64,000 nt of DNA from CATQHP01 sp965205595 (GCA_965205595.1 CBDBHI010000087.1:1-64000); one strand, 5' to 3'. Shown: positions 1-9,771, numbered from the stretch's first letter. The notes: generated from the sequence alone by a model not told the origin. A program made the numbers and translations.

Positions 1-175
1 GTAAGGAATGCGCGTAGGGGAGCGCGGGATGCCGCGGGTCGCAAAGGGAACCGTGTGCCCGCCCGGCTCGATCCGCACTGCGAGCTGCAGTTGAGACAAG
101 CGTCGCCACCACAGCGACAAGCGCGTTCTCGATTCTGACGAAAAGAGCGTTGCGGCTCCGCAGCGCGACGCAGGC

Positions 176-2194
176 TCACTGAATCCTAACCGTTACCACG
201 TTGGTCAGGATGCCGTCGACGGTGAGAACAACCTCTACGTCCCCGCGGCCGATCAAGCTGCGCGGTAGCGGACCGATGTTCACTTGATCGAGACCGACGA
301 AGGCTCCTTGAGGCACGGCTCCAAGAACCGCCACCGGCTCGCCCCCAACGGTCGCCGTCACCTCTTGGGAGAAGCCGCGAATCCCGGTGCCGAACAGCAG
401 CAGGAAAACTTGCGCGCCTTCCGGGCCCAGGTCAATCGTCCGCGGTGCGATTGGGTTGCTGGTGAAGACCTCCAGTTGCTCGCGCGAGCCATCCCGGTTC
501 ACGCGCAGCAAGAAGGCAGCCGCAATGCGCTGCCCGCCAACGAAAAACAGTCCTGGCGCGACACGCTGGATGTCGACGCCACCTGAGGCCACGACGTCGC
601 CGCTGACGATTACGTTCACCGTGGCCGGCCCGGGGGCCACACCAGCGGGGATGTAGAGGTTGATCTGGAGGCTTGCAACAAAGAAGAGTTGGCCGAGCGA
701 TTCTTTTCCCTCGCTGTCGACGATTTGAACCGAGGTGTCCGCCAGTACCGTGGGCAGTGGGACACCGGGAGCCAGCTCGGTGCGCGGCGCCAATCGCGGG
801 CCAAAAGCGCTGGCAATGGACTCGGCGGCCACCGGACCAAGAAAGCTGGCAGCGGAAACGGTCGTCACCGGCCCGATGGGCTCCGGCAGGAAATCCAAGT
901 CGGTGATCTTGCTGACGAAGACGTCCCGTTCGCCGTTCTGTGTTGTGTCGAAGGCGCCCGTGGTGGTCGGGAAGTCCGCCGAGTCTGTGTGGCCGGCCAC
1001 AAAGATTCCCGTCGGGTGAGGGAGCACGTTGATGTGGCGCTCCTCGCCGCTGCCCCCGAGGTAGGTGGAAAACAGTAGCCGCCGGCCGCCCTGCGAAAAC
1101 ACCGAGACGAAGCCGTCACGCCTGCCACCTCCGTTCTCAGCCTGTACGGGGTCCATTGTGGGGAAGTCGGGCGCGTCCGTGATGCCCGAAATATACAGGA
1201 ACCCGTTTTCGTCGAGGGCGAGCGCGCCCAACTCGTTCTCACCCATGCCTCCCCAGAAGCTGGAGTAGATGAGGTCGCGCGGCCCTTGTCCGTTGGGCCT
1301 GAGCCTTGCGATGACGACTTTGTCGAGCCGAAAAGTGTCTCGAAGCTCCAAGTTAGGATCCGGGTCGATGGCATCGCGTGTGAGCGGATAGTCGCCGCGG
1401 TCGCCAGTGGGTCGTGAAATCGTCTCGCCGGTAAAGTAGATGTCCCCCTGCTGGCCGACGGCGATGCCGGGAGCGAAAGCCCCGTAGTCATCTTCCGAGC
1501 TGCCTCCGAAGAATGTTGAATAGAGCAGATCTTCCGCTCCGCCGCCGGCCGGATTCGGATCGAACTTGACGACGAACAAGTCGTCTCCCTGGTCGTCCCC
1601 CCGTGTCGCGCCGCCGTTATGGGTGGTGTCGAACGCGCCAGGCGTGGCCGGGAAATCCGCCGACTCGGTCTCGCCGACGATGTAGACGATACCGGCATCG
1701 TCGATCGTCATCGAAGGGGAGTTGTCGTCGCTTTCGCCGCCCAGGAAAGTGGCGTAGAGCAGGTCAGCCGCGCCGTTGCCCGCCGGTCTGAGCTTGGCGA
1801 TATATACGTCGACGCCGCCGTTATAGGTTGCATCGAATGCGCCCGGAGTCGTGGGCATATCGGGAGATTGCGTGATGCCCGCCAAATAGACGATGCCTGC
1901 GTCGTCAACGGCAACGCAAGGTCGATTGTCGCGAGCCGCGCCATCCAAATACGTGGAATAGAGCAGGATCGATCCCGTCGGATCAAGCACCGAGAGGAAC
2001 TGGTCAAACTCGCCGTTGTGCGTTTCGTCGAATGCCCCGGGCGTAGTGGGAAAGTCGGGAGACGTGGTATGTCCGGATACGTAAATGTTGCCCAAGCTGT
2101 GTAGCGCGATCTGATTACCGTGGGAACGAGGAACGTCCGCTGCGCTGCCTCCCAGAAAAGTGGAAAAGAGCAGGGTCGCCCCATCCGGCCCCAA
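176..2194 (-). pseudogene. SBBP-repeat beta-propeller protein, C-terminal fragment with TIGR03437 domain
   Basis: This is the C-terminal two thirds of a secreted SBBP-repeat protein. About eight repeats of the form LLYSTFLGG followed by a GAFDTTHNG-type turn fill residues 1-440. A TIGR03437 domain (VSAASFLGP, LFFVASLQINLYIPAG) fills the last 230 residues. Both are typical of large exported proteins of Solibacter relatives; the exact role is unknown. The TTG at 2194 is not the true start: the frame is open upstream to the insertion-sequence end at 2227. It continues in the fragments at 3814-4032 and 5133-5984, so this is the tail of one gene interrupted twice. Confidence 0.9.
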
Positions 2195-2226
2195 CTTGAA
2201 TATGGCCGTGCCCGTCTCCTCGCCGG

Positions 2227-3835
2227 CCTCTTTTCCAATCGAAAGATGAGCCTGCAGGAGGCAGGCGAAGGTAGCTGTGGGCAGGAGGGATTATAGCTCG
2301 GATTGGGGCTTGAGGTTGAAGCCCGTTGTGGGGCCCGTAGGGCGGGGTGAGGGGGATTGCATAAGGGGGAAGGGGCGGCAGCCCCAGTCCCCCTTTGCAG
2401 CCATCCCAGGCGAGACCCCACGGCCGTCTTCGGACGTGGGCCGGAGGAGCCGACAACGCCTCGGGTCGGGGCGTTGTCTAGCGCGTGCGCCAGCAGATCG
2501 CGAGGTCTTTGCAGACGCGTTGCAGTTCGTTGCGCTGAGCGTCGAGTTGCTCGGCAAACTCGGTGTCGGAACAAGTGTCCGCTCGCGCTTGGAGCTTCTT
2601 GAGCGAGCGATCCGCGCGCAGGCCGCGCTGCTCGGCGGGCAGGCTGAGCAGCTTTTCCCACGGCGTGCTCCACTCGGCGTACACCTTGCGCAACTTGCCG
2701 CGGCGGTCTCGGCGCTCGCTGGCGAAAGCGCATGGGCGATGAAAATTCAAGTACGGGTTGAGCCACTGGCGGTAGAAGGTGTCGATCGCCTGCGTCGCTT
2801 CCGAGGGCAAAAACTGGTAGCCCATCCACTTGCGCACCACCGCGCCGTTCTTGGTTTCGACCAAGGCATTGTCGTTCGAACGGCGCGCGCGAGACTTCGT
2901 AAATTCAATTCGCAACTTCTCGAGCAGTTTAGCGGTTTGATGGTTGACGAATTCGCTGCCATTGTCGGAGTGAAAGCCGCGAACGATAAATGGAAATTGT
3001 TCCAAAAGCCCTTCCAGCAAGGGAATGAGGTGATTTTCGTTGATGCGTTGGACGCAGCCGACGGCCTGCCACTGCGTCACTTCGTCGACCACGTTGATGC
3101 TGTAGGCGCCTTTTTCACCTTCCTGTTCGGGCGAGTGCACGGTGTCGATGCGCAGGTAGCCCGGACGTCCTCGCGGCTCGGGTTGGCGGCGTTCGCCGAT
3201 CGCAACGGGCGTGGGACGGGTCTTGTCGAGATGCAAACTGTGACGTTGGTAGACGGCTCTTTTTCGCAAGTTGTACAGCTGGCCCACGGACAATTCGGCC
3301 AGGCGTCGAAACTCTTTGCGGCCGTAGATCTGGAACTCGCGTTGGAGAATGCGGCGGGTGGCCGGCCCCGAGAGGCGCTGATGAACTCGATCGACGTGCG
3401 CCAGTAAGACGCTGTCGGCGCGTGTGTACTTGCTGGGAAAACGGCGCCGCCGATAGGCCCTCGGACGGACGCAACGCGTGTGCAAGAACTGTCCGATCAG
3501 GCGGGTGAGTTGCGCGCGGCTTAAGCCCGTGAGCTTAGCGAGATAACGCCGCAGGAGACCCTTGACGGAGCGCTTCTGGTCGGCATAGTGATGCCGCTTC
3601 AAGACGCTTTCGACGAGCGCATATTTGTCGCTTCGATTGCCGCCCTCGAAGGCGACGGATTGGCACCCGTCGAGAAAACACTCGATCTGCTCCAGACTCA
3701 GCGATTCGGCTTGCTGCACGGCGACTCCCATCGCCCGCAGCTGCTCTGTTCCTGACCACCCAACGGATCCCCGTCAGGCTCATCTTGTATTGGAATCGCC
3801 CTCCCCTTCAGGCTCATCTTGTATTGGACAAGACG
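2227..3835 (-). mobile_element. DDE insertion sequence (ISNCY/IS481-like), copy A
   Basis: The element is about 1.6 kb, and the same sequence recurs at 19735, 24008 and 26411. Its ends are CCTCTTTTCC on the left and GGACAAGACG on the right; the inner part of both ends shares TCCAAT and GATGAGCCTG as an imperfect inverted repeat. The transposase-proximal end carries its subterminal motif twice. It sits in the SBBP gene: joining the flanks gives a continuous frame (HDSAGEETG) if 4 bp (CCGT/CCGG) is taken as an imperfect target duplication. About 240 bp after the transposase stop is non-coding. The family name is an inference from the protein, not from a database match. Confidence 0.88.
2478..3731 (-). 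CDS. DDE (rve-type integrase core) transposase, copy A
   Basis: A 417-aa transposase that catalyses cut-and-paste movement of the surrounding element. The N-terminal 110 residues are basic and helical with an HTH-like LTGLSRAQLTRLIGQ segment. The catalytic core follows: D196 in YLRIDTVHS, D256 in FHSDNGSEF and E292 in VETKNG form the DDE triad. The start MGVAVQQAES is shared by all four copies. The frame is intact. The copy is almost identical to copies B and C, which points to recent spread. A 376-codon antisense frame over it is a shadow. Confidence 0.9.
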   Translation of the reverse strand: MGVAVQQAESLSLEQIECFLDGCQSVAFEGGNRSDKYALVESVLKRHHYADQKRSVKGLLRRYLAKLTGLSRAQLTRLIGQFLHTRCVRPRAYRRRRFPSKYTRADSVLLAHVDRVHQRLSGPATRRILQREFQIYGRKEFRRLAELSVGQLYNLRKRAVYQRHSLHLDKTRPTPVAIGERRQPEPRGRPGYLRIDTVHSPEQEGEKGAYSINVVDEVTQWQAVGCVQRINENHLIPLLEGLLEQFPFIVRGFHSDNGSEFVNHQTAKLLEKLRIEFTKSRARRSNDNALVETKNGAVVRKWMGYQFLPSEATQAIDTFYRQWLNPYLNFHRPCAFASERRDRRGKLRKVYAEWSTPWEKLLSLPAEQRGLRADRSLKKLQARADTCSDTEFAEQLDAQRNELQRVCKDLAICWRTR

Positions 3836-4032
3836 ACGGCGCTGTCATGAGTTTCGTCAAAAGCTCCCATGGTGGTCGGAAAATCTCCTGAACGGACGCC
3901 GGCTGTGAGATAGATATTCCCATCTGTATCAGCGGCGATACTTGCCTCCCGATCACGGTCGCTGCCACCGACAAACGTGGAGTACTCAAGAACCGGGTCA
4001 ATTACCAGCGGCAATGTTCTGTCGTAGGCTGC
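3814..4032 (-). pseudogene. SBBP-repeat protein, middle fragment between two insertions
   Basis: A short host-gene island between copy A and the IS630 element. On the minus strand it reads LPLVIDPVLEYSTFVGG, then GNIYLTAGVRSGDFPTT and GAFDETHDSA, the first SBBP repeat of the protein. The 5' side joins the fragment at 5133-5984 (GFQL + AAYDRTLPL) when the IS630 element and one TA are removed. The 3' side joins the fragment ending at 2194 when copy A is removed. The last few codons before 3835 belong to the insertion sequence. Confidence 0.88.
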
Positions 4033-4034
4033 TA

Positions 4035-5153
4035 GTACTAACTTGCGAAAGTAAGGCCTTTAACTGTAAAATGTCGGTATGGCAAGACCGGCAACGGTGA
4101 TTCGACTGAACGCCGAGGAAGAAGAGACGCTGCGACTCTGGGTGCGCGGCCACAAGTCCGAACGGCGCATGGTGGAGCGCGCTCGCATTGTGCTGCTGGC
4201 GGCCGCCGCTACCTCGACCGCCGAGATCGCCCGGCAACTGGGATCCCCGGCGGCGCGCGTGTCGAAATGGCGCACCCGCTTCGCCCAGCAACGTCTGGCG
4301 GGATTATGCGATCAAGCGCGTTCCGGCAGGCCCGCGCGGTACGACCAAGCGACGCGCAAACGCATCCTCTGCCAACTCGACGAAGCTCCGCCCGAAGGGC
4401 ACGCCACTTGGACAGGCGAACTGCTCGCGGAAGCTCTCGGCGACGTCAGCAAGCATCAAGTCTGGCGCGTACTGCGGCAGCTCGGCGTGTCCTTGCGGCG
4501 GCGGCGCAGTTGGTGTTTGTCAACCGACCCGGAGTTCGCTCGCAAGGCCGCCGACATTGTCGGACTCTACCTCAGCCCGCCGGAAAACGCCGTGGTGCTC
4601 GCGGTCGACGAGAAGCCGAGCATCCAGGCCTTGGAGCGAGCGCAGGGCTGGCTACGCTTGCCCAACGGCAAGGCCTTGACGGGCTTCTCGCACGGCTACA
4701 GGCGGCACGGCACGACGCCGCTTTTCGCCGCGCTGGAAGTGGCTACCGGATTCATCATCGCCGGACACTATTGGCGCCGACGGCGTCGCGAGTTTCTCGA
4801 CTTCATGAACCACATCGCGGCCATCCACGAAGGCCGCGAGATCCACATCATCTTGGATAACTTGAACACTCACAAGCCCAAAAATGACCGCTGGCTGCAA
4901 CGTCATGCGAACATCCATTTTCACTACACGCCGACCTACAGTTCGTGGATGAATCAGGTTGAGGTGTGGTTTTCGATTCTGAGCCGCCGCGCCTTGCGGG
5001 GGGCGAGTTTCACTTCCCCCCGGCAGGTGCGCGAGGCCATCGACAGCTTCGTCCGCGTCTACAACTCCAAGGCTACTCCGTTCGAATGGACCAAGACCGT
5101 CGTAGCCCCTCGTCCCCTCGCCAGTAAATATTCTAACTTACGCAACTAAGTAC
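4035..5153 (+). mobile_element. IS630-family insertion sequence, copy 1
   Basis: A 1119-bp element with ends GTACTAACTTGCG and CGCAACTAAGTAC, an imperfect inverted repeat of about 20 bp, flanked by a TA duplication at 4033-4034 and 5154-5155. TA duplication is the hallmark of IS630/Tc1 elements. The same element, with a single base difference seen near its right end (GTA versus GTC, silent), lies at 37889-39007. Excision with one TA restores the interrupted SBBP reading frame, so the insertion is recent. Confidence 0.95.
4079..5149 (+). CDS. IS630-family transposase, copy 1
   Basis: A 356-aa transposase. A helix-turn-helix region (residues about 30-80, STAEIARQLGSPAARVSKW) binds the element ends. 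The DDE catalytic core follows with D177 (AVDEKPS), D260 (HIILDNLNTHK) and E295 (SWMNQVEVWF). The length and the DNLNTHK motif are typical of IS630. The gene is intact, its stop lies only 4 bp inside the right end, and the protein is identical to the copy at 37933. Confidence 0.95.
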   Translation: MARPATVIRLNAEEEETLRLWVRGHKSERRMVERARIVLLAAAATSTAEIARQLGSPAARVSKWRTRFAQQRLAGLCDQARSGRPARYDQATRKRILCQLDEAPPEGHATWTGELLAEALGDVSKHQVWRVLRQLGVSLRRRRSWCLSTDPEFARKAADIVGLYLSPPENAVVLAVDEKPSIQALERAQGWLRLPNGKALTGFSHGYRRHGTTPLFAALEVATGFIIAGHYWRRRRREFLDFMNHIAAIHEGREIHIILDNLNTHKPKNDRWLQRHANIHFHYTPTYSSWMNQVEVWFSILSRRALRGASFTSPRQVREAIDSFVRVYNSKATPFEWTKTVVAPRPLASKYSNLRN

Positions 5154-5984
5154 TAGCTGGAAGCCGACACGGTTTCGCCCCTCGATCCGGTAGGCTCCCG
5201 AAACCGGGTACCGATCGCCGTCGATCTCTTGATAGATGACCGGCTTTCTGTGATAAATCCGCGTTGCGCTTAGGCCGACAATCAAATCACCCGACTCGCT
5301 GATCTCAAGCTGGTCTGGGCCCTCAAACGTTAGCTGGATGGCGCCCGGGTCGCCGCCGGGCTCCACGACGAAGTCATACTCCAATTTTCCGTCGTAGCTC
5401 CAGTAGCAGAGCAGATCGATTCCTGGATAGATGTCTTCGTACAGCAGTTTGGCGTAATGGGGAACGCCGGTTTGCCAGCTAGCCGCATCGTTGCCGATGA
5501 AATAATTGCTTTGGCCTGGAAGCGCTTCCAGCCCGATTGGCTCGACGTGCGAGTTGGCGCCCGCCCACTTCATACGTAGGTTGGCTCGGCGTCCCTCTCC
5601 GTCAACGATGGCGACGACCACTTCGTCCGCCGAGAAGAACCAGGCGTGCCGGCCGCCTCTCGAGAGGAATTGCACCCGCGAGTCAGTTTGTCCGCGGTTC
5701 GCCTCGAAGTAGCGAGGGAGCTTGCCGTTGTAACTTCTGAGCCGGATCTGCCCGAGCCTGACTTGCTTGGGCGCCATTGCCAGGGGGCGCAGGAGCCGGT
5801 CCTCGAGCGACGGCATCGCCGTCGTGCCGAAGCTTCGTAGAGCCCGCGGCTCTTCTGCCTGCCCGGCTGGGGCACGAGCATTCAGCTCCGTCGCGGCGTT
5901 TAGGGAAGCGGCGGCCAGAAGCCAAGCGACGCTCCCCAAGGCCAAAAACGAGATCCAAGATCGGTGTCGGAGCCAACTGGGCAT
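5133..5984 (-). pseudogene. SBBP-repeat protein, N-terminal fragment (signal peptide and N-terminal domain)
   Basis: This is the true start of the interrupted SBBP gene. Residues 1-31 are a signal peptide (basic MPSWLRHRS, then a hydrophobic stretch ending near LNAA). The next 240 residues are the conserved N-terminal domain that precedes SBBP propellers, with YFEANRGQTD, YFIGNDAASW, YEDIYPGIDLLCYW and LEYDFVVEPGGDP. The native frame ends at GFQL (about 5156); the last residues LSCVS come from the IS630 end. A promoter was not identified in the 900-bp region upstream. Confidence 0.9.
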
Positions 5985-6824
5985 GCGAACCTCCAGTTCC
6001 GTATTCTATTTCACTTTTGACGTGGCGCGTGCGGAACTGCTTAAGGAGAGCCTACGCGCCTGCAGCAGTCAGGCCAGCCGCGATGCCGGACCGCACCGAC
6101 GCCACTGCGAGCCGCTTGTTTTCGAATCCGGTTTTGGGGCTGGCGAATGCTTATCCCCCCTACGGCATCTCTGCTGACAGGCAGCGGTGCCTCCTTGCCG
6201 AGCCGGTGGGCGGGGTTACTGGGCTGTCAATCCGCTTTGTCGAAAACTGGTACGAAGAGTTCCGCGACCGCGAGCAGGACTAAGCTACTGAAACCGAAGC
6301 GGTTCCGTCTCGTTCTTCGGTTAGGTGTAGGAAAATCTGAGTGTTGTATCGCAGGCGACACGAGCGGAAGGTCCCCGCGATACGAGGAACGTCGTCGCAA
6401 GCGTTACAACGATTTGAAGGGAGCCGCCCGGGTTAGGTTTGGCAGGGCAATTGCTTTATGGGGTTTGTACTCAAACTGCCCTGGCCAGCGCTGTATGTTA
6501 CTGATTCAGAGCCGGATCGACCAGATACTCCTGGCCGCAAACTGATCTGCGTCATCGCAGTTGCCCTGCCAAATACTACCACGCGAAGCGTCTGCCGTCA
6601 GGCTTCGTTCAAATCGAGTTCGGTTGAGTTTCCCGCCACGGACATACGATCTTCGACATCGTCCCGTCTAGATCCTGATAAACGGCGAACTCTTGATTCA
6701 GGCAATCCAGGCCGCTGGATCAACCGATCGTCACTTCCCTCAAGGGAGTTCTTCGGAGTTTTGCTGGTCGGTTAATCTCCCGATTGACTGCACGGCTTCG
6801 TCGGGCCTAGCGTCGTTGGTATAG
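5985..6824. other. Intergenic region without a recognisable gene
   Basis: About 840 bp separate the divergent SBBP gene and the CsgG-like operon. Short open frames occur on both strands, but none has protein-like composition or a known motif. The only clear structure is the long inverted repeat at 6438-6573. Promoters for both neighbours must lie here, but no convincing -35/-10 pair was found. Confidence 0.6.
6438..6573. repeat. 17-bp inverted repeat enclosing about 100 bp (MITE-like)
   Basis: TTTGGCAGGGCAATTGC at 6438-6454 is the reverse complement of 6557-6573 at 16 of 17 positions. The enclosed 102 bp has no coding potential. The size (136 bp) and the terminal inverted repeats resemble a miniature inverted-repeat element, but no second copy was seen in the window and no clear target duplication was found. 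Confidence 0.45.
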
Positions 6825-6865
6825 GGAGAATCTGTCCCGGAGACCGCTGAACGGCGAGATTCTCC
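6825..6865 (+). promoter_or_regulatory. Leader hairpin upstream of the CsgG-like operon
   Basis: GGAGAATCT (6825-6833) and AGATTCTCC (6857-6865) form a perfect 9-bp stem with a 23-nt loop, ending 23 nt before the ATG of the first CsgG-like gene. It would be in the 5' leader or act as an operator. No U-run follows, so it is not an obvious terminator. Confidence 0.35.
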
Positions 6866-6888
6866 GCCCGATTTCATCTCTGAGTGCG

Positions 6889-7965
6889 ATGAGATTCTTG
6901 AAGCTTCTCGCTGTGTCCTTGCTGGTCTGCTTCACGCCCACAGCAGCAGCGGAGCCCCCCGCTCAGACCCTCTGCGTTCTCGACTTCAATCGGCTAGGCG
7001 ACGATGCCAGCATGGACTGGCTGCAGGAAGGTCTCGCCGACATGATCATCGGCACCATGAATGGGCTTAGCCCGTATCAGGTCATCGAGCGCCAATACCT
7101 GAAGGAGATCCTCCGGGAACAAGGTTTGGCGGCGAACGGGCTGGTGGATACGGACACAGCGATCCGACACGCCCGACTGGCCAAGGCCCAGCTCTTGCTG
7201 CTAGGAAGTTTTGCAAGACAAGACGATCGACTGACGATTCAAGTTCGGCTTATAAGAATCTCGGACCAGCGGATTCTTGCACGGGTCACTTGGACGGATC
7301 CCTACGCCAAAGTCCTCAGCGCTCTGCGGGACTTGAGCGAGAGACTGCTTGTGGCTCTGGGCAACCCTGTCGATCCGGCACAGCTTGAGGGCTTCGAGAA
7401 AGAGATCCCGAGGAGCATTGATGTTGCCAAGTCCTACTACCAAGGCATCCCAGCCTTCGACAACGGCCACTACCCGGAAGCGCTGGCTGAATACCTCGAC
7501 GCAGCCCGGGAAGCCGGCGATTTCATCAAGGTCTACCCGGCCGTACTTGAGATGTACTATCTGCTCGGCAGGAGCGAACATGCCGTCGTCTTCGCCCGGG
7601 AGTTGGCGCAACTCTACGAGAAGAGGGGTGACGTAGGAAGCGCCCTCGAGTACTACTTCGCCGCGGCCGAGCAATGTTTGGACCCTTTGAACAATCACAG
7701 ATCGGGCATCCGCCTGTTGAACGAGCTTTTGCGCCTCGTGAAACAGCATGAACACAAGACCAACGAGATGGAGGCGACCAAGCGGTTCATTCTGGACAGG
7801 ATTGATGAGCTGCACGAAACTGGAAAATACGAATCGTTCGGAAAGATACTGGCGGATCGCAGCATCCGGTATCGGTTGTGGCCTAGTGATATTAAAGCCG
7901 AGCTGAGGCGCAGAGCGGAAAAGCAAGCGCGCGGAGGGTACGCCGTATTCGAGGACGGCCAGTGA
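6889..7965 (+). CDS. CsgG-like exported protein with TPR region
   Basis: A 358-aa protein with a type I signal peptide (MRFLKLLAVSLLVCFTPTAAA). Residues 25-165 match the CsgG/HfaB fold: LCVLDFNRLGDD, GLADMIIGTM, YQVIERQYLKEILREQGL and QLLLLGSFARQ. CsgG forms outer-membrane export pores in the curli system, but this protein lacks a clear lipobox. The C-terminal half (residues about 175-330) is TPR-like helical repeats. It is the first gene of a five-gene operon. The stop TGA at 7963 is followed by open frame in the same phase into the next gene, so the two may once have been, or may still be, one protein. Confidence 0.75.
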   Translation: MRFLKLLAVSLLVCFTPTAAAEPPAQTLCVLDFNRLGDDASMDWLQEGLADMIIGTMNGLSPYQVIERQYLKEILREQGLAANGLVDTDTAIRHARLAKAQLLLLGSFARQDDRLTIQVRLIRISDQRILARVTWTDPYAKVLSALRDLSERLLVALGNPVDPAQLEGFEKEIPRSIDVAKSYYQGIPAFDNGHYPEALAEYLDAAREAGDFIKVYPAVLEMYYLLGRSEHAVVFARELAQLYEKRGDVGSALEYYFAAAEQCLDPLNNHRSGIRLLNELLRLVKQHEHKTNEMEATKRFILDRIDELHETGKYESFGKILADRSIRYRLWPSDIKAELRRRAEKQARGGYAVFEDGQ

Positions 7966-7998
7966 ACTACGCGATCCGTCCCCAAGCCCTCGGTGCTC

Positions 7999-9771
7999 AT
8001 GTCGAAGATTCGTGCGCAGCAGACCCTGGCCCGAGCGTATGCCCATGTGGGGAGAATCGAACGAGCACTGGATCATTATCGGGAACTATTTGAAGAGTAC
8101 GAATTCCTGACCGAACACCCCCTCTACGAAGAGACGCAGCGTGATCCCATCAGGACGGAAGCCCATTTTATGTTGTTGCGCCACTATGCAAAAACGGGCA
8201 AGTTGGTCCGGGATCACGCTGTGAACAAGATCAACCGACTCAATGTCGTCAGAGATGGGCTTGTGTTCACGCGCGACTTCGGGGACCTCGGCCCCGATGC
8301 ACGGGCCAGGGTGGCTTCCCAATACGAAGAGCGAGGCCACGAATACTTTTACTTCGCAGCCCCGTCGGGCTATCAAATCGATTCGGTCACCCTTAAGGCA
8401 AAGATCGAGGGCATCGGGTCGTTCGGGTTCAACCTACCGAAGCCTGCCGGGTGGCCCCCGCAGTTTTCCTTTTCCAAACGGTTTAAGGGCTTCAAATTCT
8501 CGAAGCGGGGCGACTACGAGCAGACGGTTGCCTTGCCCTCTGGAACCGAATTCTTTTCGATCGGTACGAGCTGGGGACGTGGCTTGTATTCGAATACGTC
8601 GGTCGAGGCGCTCTACCACAAACTGTTCGGGTTGAAGGATGGCCCAGACATCGTGCGCTGGGAGGCGTCGTTCGCCGTCTCTCCCAAGCACGGCGCGGCC
8701 GTCGAGACAAGATCCGGTGTCGCGACGCAGCTCGACCCTGCAGTTCAAAAACTGATCGACCGTTACACGGCCGGCTGGGAAAGCAGCTCCGTAATCCGAG
8801 AGGGACAGACAGCCCTCTATTCGGGCGATCCTTCCCTGGATGTGTACGCCGAGGACTGGCTTGTGTATTCAATTGATGGCGACATTGAGATCTTCCACCA
8901 ACGCGACGCGCGGCTCAAGATTGACATACCCATCACGATTAACACCGGGGAACAAGAGTTTGATCCGTCGTTGGTTCGAACCCATGACGGCCGGTACGCG
9001 TTGCTTTGGGCGCGTGGAACGAGCAAGAGAAATGCTTTGCGCTTCGTGGCGTTCTCCGCGGATTTGCTGCGATGGGCGACGCCGCAGCGGATGGTGTTCG
9101 AAGAAGCACCCAAGAACATCGGCTACACCTATACACAGGCCGAGCCGCCCGAGCGGACCTACAACGTCGTCCCCAGCCGCGGGGGCTACGTGATGTTGCT
9201 GGCACAGGGCTTCGTGCGGCACTCGAAGGACTTGAGGAGTTGGGGCCCACCGCAGAAAGTCCTCCCGCAAGACCTCTATCGGAATCGTCTCGTGAAGACC
9301 CGCGATGGGACTGTATGGGCGGTTTACGAGAACTCATCGGACGAGCTTCAGCCCTACACACCGGACGACTGGCTCTATGGCTACTTCGTGGTCGACGGCA
9401 AGCGGTACAGACACGTCACGGAGCTGCACGTCAGTCGAAGTGGGGATGGCATTCATTGGGAGCGGGCGGGTCAAGTCGTTTTTCCCGGTCAGCCCAGTGG
9501 GCTGTGGGCTTTCGCCGTTTCGGAAGGTCAGATCGGCATAGCCGTGGCCTTCAATAATCTCTTCGCAAAGTGGTTGACGACGTCGCGTTTGAGCGAGCTG
9601 CGCCGGGTCGAGACCGAACTCGAGGTCATGCATCAATCAGAGGAAGCGGAGTTCTTCGCTCTCGACGCAGTTCTTACTTGTATCCGTCCGGTCTTCGATT
9701 TCGAGAAACAGAAGGCGATGCTTTTGGCCACAAGCTCCCGAGCGCTTTACGAGAGGCTCAACAGTAGATGA
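7999..9771 (+). CDS. TPR plus beta-propeller (sialidase-like) protein
   Basis: A protein of about 590 aa. The first 80 residues continue the helical TPR pattern (ARAYAHVGRIERALDHYREL). The rest is beta-rich with WV/LYSIDGD, FDPSLVRTHDGRYALLWAR, PPERTYNVVPSRGGYVML and an Asp-box-like SRSGDGIHW near residue 480, as in sialidase or arabinanase propellers. No signal peptide is present, and no Shine-Dalgarno sequence precedes the ATG. It shares its frame with the CsgG-like gene upstream across a TGA and 33 further bases. It overlaps the next gene by ATGA, so translational coupling is likely. The function is unknown. Confidence 0.65.
   Translation: MSKIRAQQTLARAYAHVGRIERALDHYRELFEEYEFLTEHPLYEETQRDPIRTEAHFMLLRHYAKTGKLVRDHAVNKINRLNVVRDGLVFTRDFGDLGPDARARVASQYEERGHEYFYFAAPSGYQIDSVTLKAKIEGIGSFGFNLPKPAGWPPQFSFSKRFKGFKFSKRGDYEQTVALPSGTEFFSIGTSWGRGLYSNTSVEALYHKLFGLKDGPDIVRWEASFAVSPKHGAAVETRSGVATQLDPAVQKLIDRYTAGWESSSVIREGQTALYSGDPSLDVYAEDWLVYSIDGDIEIFHQRDARLKIDIPITINTGEQEFDPSLVRTHDGRYALLWARGTSKRNALRFVAFSADLLRWATPQRMVFEEAPKNIGYTYTQAEPPERTYNVVPSRGGYVMLLAQGFVRHSKDLRSWGPPQKVLPQDLYRNRLVKTRDGTVWAVYENSSDELQPYTPDDWLYGYFVVDGKRYRHVTELHVSRSGDGIHWERAGQVVFPGQPSGLWAFAVSEGQIGIAVAFNNLFAKWLTTSRLSELRRVETELEVMHQSEEAEFFALDAVLTCIRPVFDFEKQKAMLLATSSRALYERLNSR

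Noticed and set aside
2277..3407. 376-codon plus-strand frame opposite the DDE transposase, repeated in the other copies
   Set aside because: It is the antisense shadow of the transposase and is conserved only because the copies are nearly identical. No domain, ribosome site or signal is visible.
6147..6775. Overlapping plus-strand frames in the gap before the CsgG-like operon
   Set aside because: Composition is not protein-like, starts lack ribosome sites, and they run across the inverted repeat at 6438-6573.
7963..7965. TGA between the CsgG-like and propeller genes as selenocysteine
   Set aside because: There is no redox motif around it and no SECIS-like stem downstream; a nonsense mutation or two genes are simpler.
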